A program made the translations under genes and the position numbers. DNA of 34,694 bases, from assembly GCA_001586965.3 (NCBI GenBank), contig LUCW03002160.1, positions 1 to 34,694 of the forward strand, written 5' to 3'. The notes below the pieces were generated by a model. The model saw only the letters and a list, made by a program, of their open reading frames with translations, was not told the origin of the DNA and searched no databases. Origin of the DNA: Sphaeroforma sirkka. Lineage: Eukaryota > Opisthokonta > Ichthyosporea > Ichthyophonida. Positions 30,197 to 34,694 of this stretch are shown here, piece after piece. Numbering within the stretch: the first letter of the stretch is position 1; each line of letters starts with the position of its first letter.

Positions 30197-31444
30197 AAAA
30201 TAAATAAATAGCCTGACACTATTTATTTTAAAATAAATAAATATATTGTAAGCAAAAAACGAAACATGAAAAACAAGAATAAGAAACGAAAGCGAACAAA
30301 CGGTGGGGGCAAACTGAACAGGACAAAAATGCGTTCAGCAACAGCTCAAAAGAAGCTGTTTCACCAGCATTTGGCCTTGAATTCATACGCTCTCATTGGC
30401 TCTCATCTCTGGTAGGAGAAAAACTCAAAACCACTCTACCAATGAAAACAGAATATATAAAAATAAACGTATTTCAAAATAGTATTAGCCAATACCGACC
30501 AGGGTAGGGCAAACGAAATTCATACCGGAAGGAGGATTGATCGATATGCTAAGCCGGATTCACGGTCAAAATTCCTGGAAACTACAATATTTTTAAAACC
30601 AAGAACTTGCAAGTTGTAGGCAAAATCGCCAGTCCGCTATAGCTTATAGGCTATGGGCCTATTGCCTGTATGTATTTAATTTTTTCAGCGCCCGCCAAAA
30701 TTGTACAGTCTTGGAAATTATCCAGAATCGTATGAGTTGCATTCGAGTTCTTCACTATGCAATTAGCTGAAAAAAGTGATAAAATTAGGCGAGACCGGTC
30801 CTTATTTTAACCAATAAAATGTATAAATACATACAGGAGTGTGCTCAATTTCAATTCTCAGGACTCAGAGCTGATACTATAATCCGAGCCAAGAGTTACC
30901 ATTGGGTTTTTAAAAAACAGAGGAATGTTCTTATGAGTAATTGACTATGTGGACATTGCCGAGTTGCCAAATGCCGACTGAATATAGTATAATACATATA
31001 TATGATATTTAATTATTATTTCCATACATATCATAGCAGTCCTAAAATTCCCAATCGACAGCCTGACAGGGTCTCGTATTCTCGTTGTATTTATTTACGA
31101 CGCTGTCGTCTATCCAACAAATTGTTATATTGTTTTAAAAAAAAGAAAAAAGGATGACAACAAAGTTTTTGAGCAAATGGAATGACAGCACTATGACGAC
31201 ATCAATACGTTGTTGTATTTATGTATTGTAGTACAAACAAGTGGAGCTTCGACCTTCGTACTGAAACGTTCGTATTTGATTATTTTTGAAAAGGCTGTTT
31301 GCGTTTTATAGCATAGTTTATAAAGAACCCTAGCACAGCTCGCAGGCTTTTCACACCGGAAATAGCAGTGTTCGATGGATACGAGATCGTACTAGATCAA
31401 TCGTTTTTTTTTTAAATAAAGTATCAGCCCTTGAATAAGACATC
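30197..31444. other. Intergenic region upstream of the oxygenase gene, no gene seen
   Basis: AT-rich, with no coding region or RNA gene that I can support. A CCAAT element and TATA-like run stand together at about 30810-30835 (AACCAATAAA, TGTATAAATACATAC), which could be a promoter, but it is 600 bp from the gene's ATG. Nearer the gene there is only TTTAAATAAAG (about 31412-31422). Direct A/T repeats (AATAAATAAATA) lie at 30197-30245. Confidence 0.5.
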
Positions 31445-34400
31445 ATGTTGCGCAGTATCCTATCCCGTTCTTGTACTAGCCGTTTTCCTGTACTCAGCGT
31501 TGCGCGTTCTTACAGCTCAAACATGGCAACACAAGGGAAGATTATACCAGTGGTCGACCTCGGTGGACTGTTTGATCCCAGTAAGCAGCTGGATGTAGAG
31601 CGTACGAAGGTTATCAGCAAACTCAAAAGGCATCTAAGGAAGTTGGCTTCTTTTATCTAATCAATCATGGGTGAGTATACTGTATTTTTGAAGAAAAATT
31701 TGTTGTTCTTGCGATTTGATATTCTTGGGACTGCTTTAAGTTCCCATGTGAACGATACAGGTGCTTTTGAGCGCTTTATAAATATGAGCTGTATATTTTT
31801 TTTACAGGTTCGGCGGCGGTAGGGGTAGCAGAATAGATGTTCATAGCAGAGCATGATTTGGGCAAACAGAGGTGAAAATGTCCAAATCAAAAACGTATCC
31901 AGGTTAAGTCATATGTATGCGCATCTTGCCCAGATTGTTACCTACTCTCAATACCTGATATATTTTTGTGTGTTATTCTAATTTACATATTAGAAGTATC
32001 ATACAACTGGTAAGTCAATCAATTTTGCCATTTTTCGGGACAATTGCGTTGTTACTTTGCATTTTCTGTATTAGTTCGTGCAGACCACACAAGGCTTCAC
32101 GAAAACAGAAGTATGCTGGAAGATACATATATAGGTCAAATGTACAATTTTACTGCGAAATGTTGATATAGAATTGTATAAAATTATACAAAAATGAATA
32201 GATACATGCATACATACAATATATACATGTGAGTTATCCTGTTATGAACGGGTTTTGCAGTTGGCCATGTATACACATATATGTTTATATATGTATTGAT
32301 TGTATATTCGGATATTACCAGAATTACAGACTTGTCCTGATGCATGGTAGGGGATCATCTCCTAGATTGTCATCCAGATAGTTCAGTAGACGAATCATGA
32401 CTGTCCCGCTCTTTTGCCCAGAATGAATGAGGGGTTGATCAGTTTCGTTCATATAACAATTTCCCCTTGAATTGCACCACACACACAGCGTTTCTCCTGA
32501 TTTGATGCAGTCAACCTTCAAAAGCATGCGTGCATTTATGGACCAGCCCGAAGAAATCAAGATGAAAGTACATGTGAACCACAATGAAGGACTGCGAGGC
32601 TACTCCGCGGAGTTCGAGCAGGTAAAAGAAGCCATGTGGAGTTTTAGCCAATATGCATCTTTAAGATATTGGTATCGGGAGCATGTGATGCATGGGGATG
32701 CTTGATGTTTATGAAGCATTCTAAAACGATTACATGCGGATTTATCTATGTACAAACGCGAGTGACGTATAGAGCGCACTTACATGACAAGACATTGTAT
32801 TTTCGTTTACTTGGGGGGGTTATTTTATCCTGTTTGTGTACGCATGAGTAGCATCAGTTGGCATGACTGTATGGGTCCCGAAAAGTAGTGTAGTCGATAC
32901 TGATACGATGGTTTGACGAGGAAGAGACACAAATTTCTCCTCATATACTTGGAGATGTCAAGCCCCACTTGCCTAGGGGATGGCTAAATGCACCATTCGG
33001 TATTCAATTAAAAATCGAAGTGACAAAGGATAACGTCTTAGTGCATACATAGTGAATGGTGTCTCCGACTAGCAGGTAGAATTCAGATACTGACTCTCGC
33101 ACACTTTTTTGGATCTGTTCTCGATAGGGCAACTATGGAGTGGATGTGACAGATATTCGAAACCAACTGACAAAGGATACGACTTCCGAAGCGGAGGACG
33201 AACCGATGGACTTCAAGCAGGTATCGAAATTTTCTTGACGTCACTCATACTTAGTGACAACTGTTGAAGTATGCGAGCCAATATACTGCTATTCTACGCC
33301 AAGCTTTCTTTCAAAAACGCTCAAATGTGCTGAATATCACTGCATTTGACAGAGCGCTGCGAACGACCAAATATTCGATGTCTACTAGATCCACGGCTAG
33401 ACTATTTCATTTTCTGAATACGTTACCACCACATTATGTAGCTTCTCAAAGGCCCTTCAATCCATATCCAAGATTTCTCCCAACTCACGCACTGGTAGAT
33501 TGCTCTTAATTTATTCTCATCACAAATCAACTGTCTCATCTGACCCCGAAACGCATCTGCAGACGTATCACTACGGACGTGAGCTCCCCAAAACCCACAA
33601 GCACTACAATGCGACTCTCTTTGCTCCTAATGTGTACCCTGATACACCCGCACAATTTTCTGAGGATATCAAAACATATTGGGGGGCTATGGACACGCTC
33701 TCTGATACGCTATTTGAAGTTTTTGCCGAAGCACTGAACCTATCCCGGGACTACTTCGAGGATAAAGGTATGCGAGATAAATAGATTCAGGCGTGTTTCA
33801 TGCATGCTTTAGGCATGCATAATGCTTGTGTAATGACTCGTGATCAAACATGACAAGAACAGTTTTATATACGCGCTCATAGTGAGATAGGCTACTCAAC
33901 TATTTGCAATCAATTACTTGTCTGAGAACCGACCAGCGGATAATGTTTGTTGTAGCGCGGCCCTCAAGTTACAAATATGCACTGGCTATGAACGGGCACT
34001 ATGGTTGTTCTTTATCGCTCATAGGCGGTTCCTGACATACATGCAATGTTTGAACAGAGGTTCATGGATATGGACTGCAGTTGCACCAACGTGATCTAAA
34101 TCTCATTCTACTGCAAACAAAGCAGCAACTTGGAGAAAAGTATAGAGCTAAAAATGAACCCTGAATGATGTTGCTACCTAATTACCATGCATTCAATGAT
34201 TTAATTTACGGATATCTTAATTGGAATTACCCAAAAAATTCATTGTCTCACTTGCGAACGCCTCACTCCAAATGTATTCACTTGCAGTGGATGAAGGAAT
34301 GGATTCGATGAATATGAACTACTACCTCCCCTTTGCGGATAGGCCGCAGAACCAGATGGGCATTGGCGCACACACAGACTACGAATGCTTCACTCTACTC

Positions 34401-34694
34401 GCACAGGATGGTCCCACCGGTATATACCAGCTGACTTGTTTGTACTGATATTGACTTTGTCATTTTATTATATCCAGTTGTGGTGTTTTCGCCAGAGTTT
34501 TCGTGATATACACAATGCATTCCCATTCGGCTTTCATTTCACCTGATCGATTTTGCCATTTGAACTAAACTTCTCATGTGCACACTGACCCTACTCCACT
34601 CAGCGCTTCAGATATTCTCGCCCGAGAAACAGGAGTGGGTGTATGTACCTGAAGTGCCCAATGCGATCGTGGTCAACATAGGCGACATGATGGC
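31445..34694 (+). CDS. 2-oxoglutarate/Fe(II)-dependent oxygenase, isopenicillin-N-synthase-like, six exons, 3' end off the window
   Basis: A host gene. Exons by GT-AG sites and frame: 31445-31670, 32489-32621, 33128-33220, 33563-33767, 34288-34419 and 34604 to the edge. These oxygenases use Fe(II), O2 and 2-oxoglutarate to hydroxylate or desaturate small molecules; the substrate here is unknown. Exon 1 encodes an Arg/Ser-rich leader (MLRSILSRSCTSRFP) typical of mitochondrial import, then a second in-frame ATG (31523, AAACATGG) and the DIOX_N start IPVVDLGGLFD and EVGFFYLINHG. Exon 2 has FKSMRAFMDQPEEIKMKV; exon 4 has YHYGRELPK; exon 5 has GIGAHTDYECFTLLAQD with the HxD iron ligands; exon 6 has VNIGDMM. 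The distal iron histidine and the RxS oxoglutarate site lie beyond the window. One base is missing in exon 1 (A-run 31625-31628): without it the frame stops at 31660, while every other exon is clean. Confidence 0.88.

Noticed and set aside
30800..30860. Promoter of an unannotated gene (CCAAT plus TATA-like run)
   Set aside because: No open frame or splice-consistent coding exon follows within 500 bp; kept only as a remark on the intergenic region.
1..34694. CRISPR array, bacterial operon, phage or integron
   Set aside because: No spaced direct repeats of that type and no bacterial gene organisation; introns and LTR elements show a eukaryotic nuclear locus.

Overview
This is repeat-rich eukaryotic nuclear DNA. 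It contains one spliced host gene at the right edge, and nearly everything to its left is layered transposable elements. The host gene has at least five GT-AG introns of about 180-820 bp and a probable mitochondrial leader. Together with the Ty3-like, LINE-like and Tc1/mariner-like remains and long (TA)n tracts, this suggests a protist, fungus or unicellular opisthokont. I cannot name the species from the sequence.

Layout. (1) 1-576 and 8239-12366, minus strand: two pieces of one Ty3/gypsy-type element, copy B. Its 5' LTR is 11772-12366 and its 3' end lies off the left edge. (2) 577-8238, plus strand: copy A, a complete element of the same family with two 595-bp LTRs and gag, PR, RT, RNase H, a Dam-methylase-like domain, integrase and a chromodomain-like tail. 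It is inserted head-on into the integrase gene of B with a 4-bp duplication (CTCT). (3) 12367-15470, minus: a decayed LINE (endonuclease, RT, zinc knuckle) cut by the insertion of B. (4) 15835-17706, minus: remains of a second, different retroelement (integrase core and GPY/F-like module), cut by copy C. (5) 17707-25566, minus: copy C, older and more degraded, carrying a solo LTR (22454-23048, duplication AAAG), a roughly 450-bp foreign block and a roughly 200-bp foreign block. (6) 25567-26164: another LTR in minus orientation without a matching target duplication. (7) 26165-27523, plus: broken coding remains that I do not recognise. (8) 27655-28981: (TA)n arrays, an 18-bp perfect hairpin and a tandemly duplicated unit of about 0.6 kb. 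(9) 28986-30196, minus: a dead Tc1/mariner-superfamily transposase. (10) 30197-31444: no gene seen. (11) 31445 to the right edge, plus: a 2-oxoglutarate/Fe(II) oxygenase gene of the isopenicillin-N-synthase-like superfamily, six exons visible.

How the parts work together. The order of events can be read from the nesting. The LINE and element D are oldest, then B and C, then the solo LTR in C and copy A in B. The gag-pol design of the A/B/C family is unusual: in all three copies gag ends in UGA and pol starts 9 nt later in the same frame. A domain resembling phage Dam N6-adenine methylases sits between RNase H and integrase. The protease active site reads DPG instead of DTG/DSG. Most ORF breaks in A, and the only break in the host gene, are 1-2 base indels, many in homopolymers. 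Assembly error must therefore be separated from real decay.
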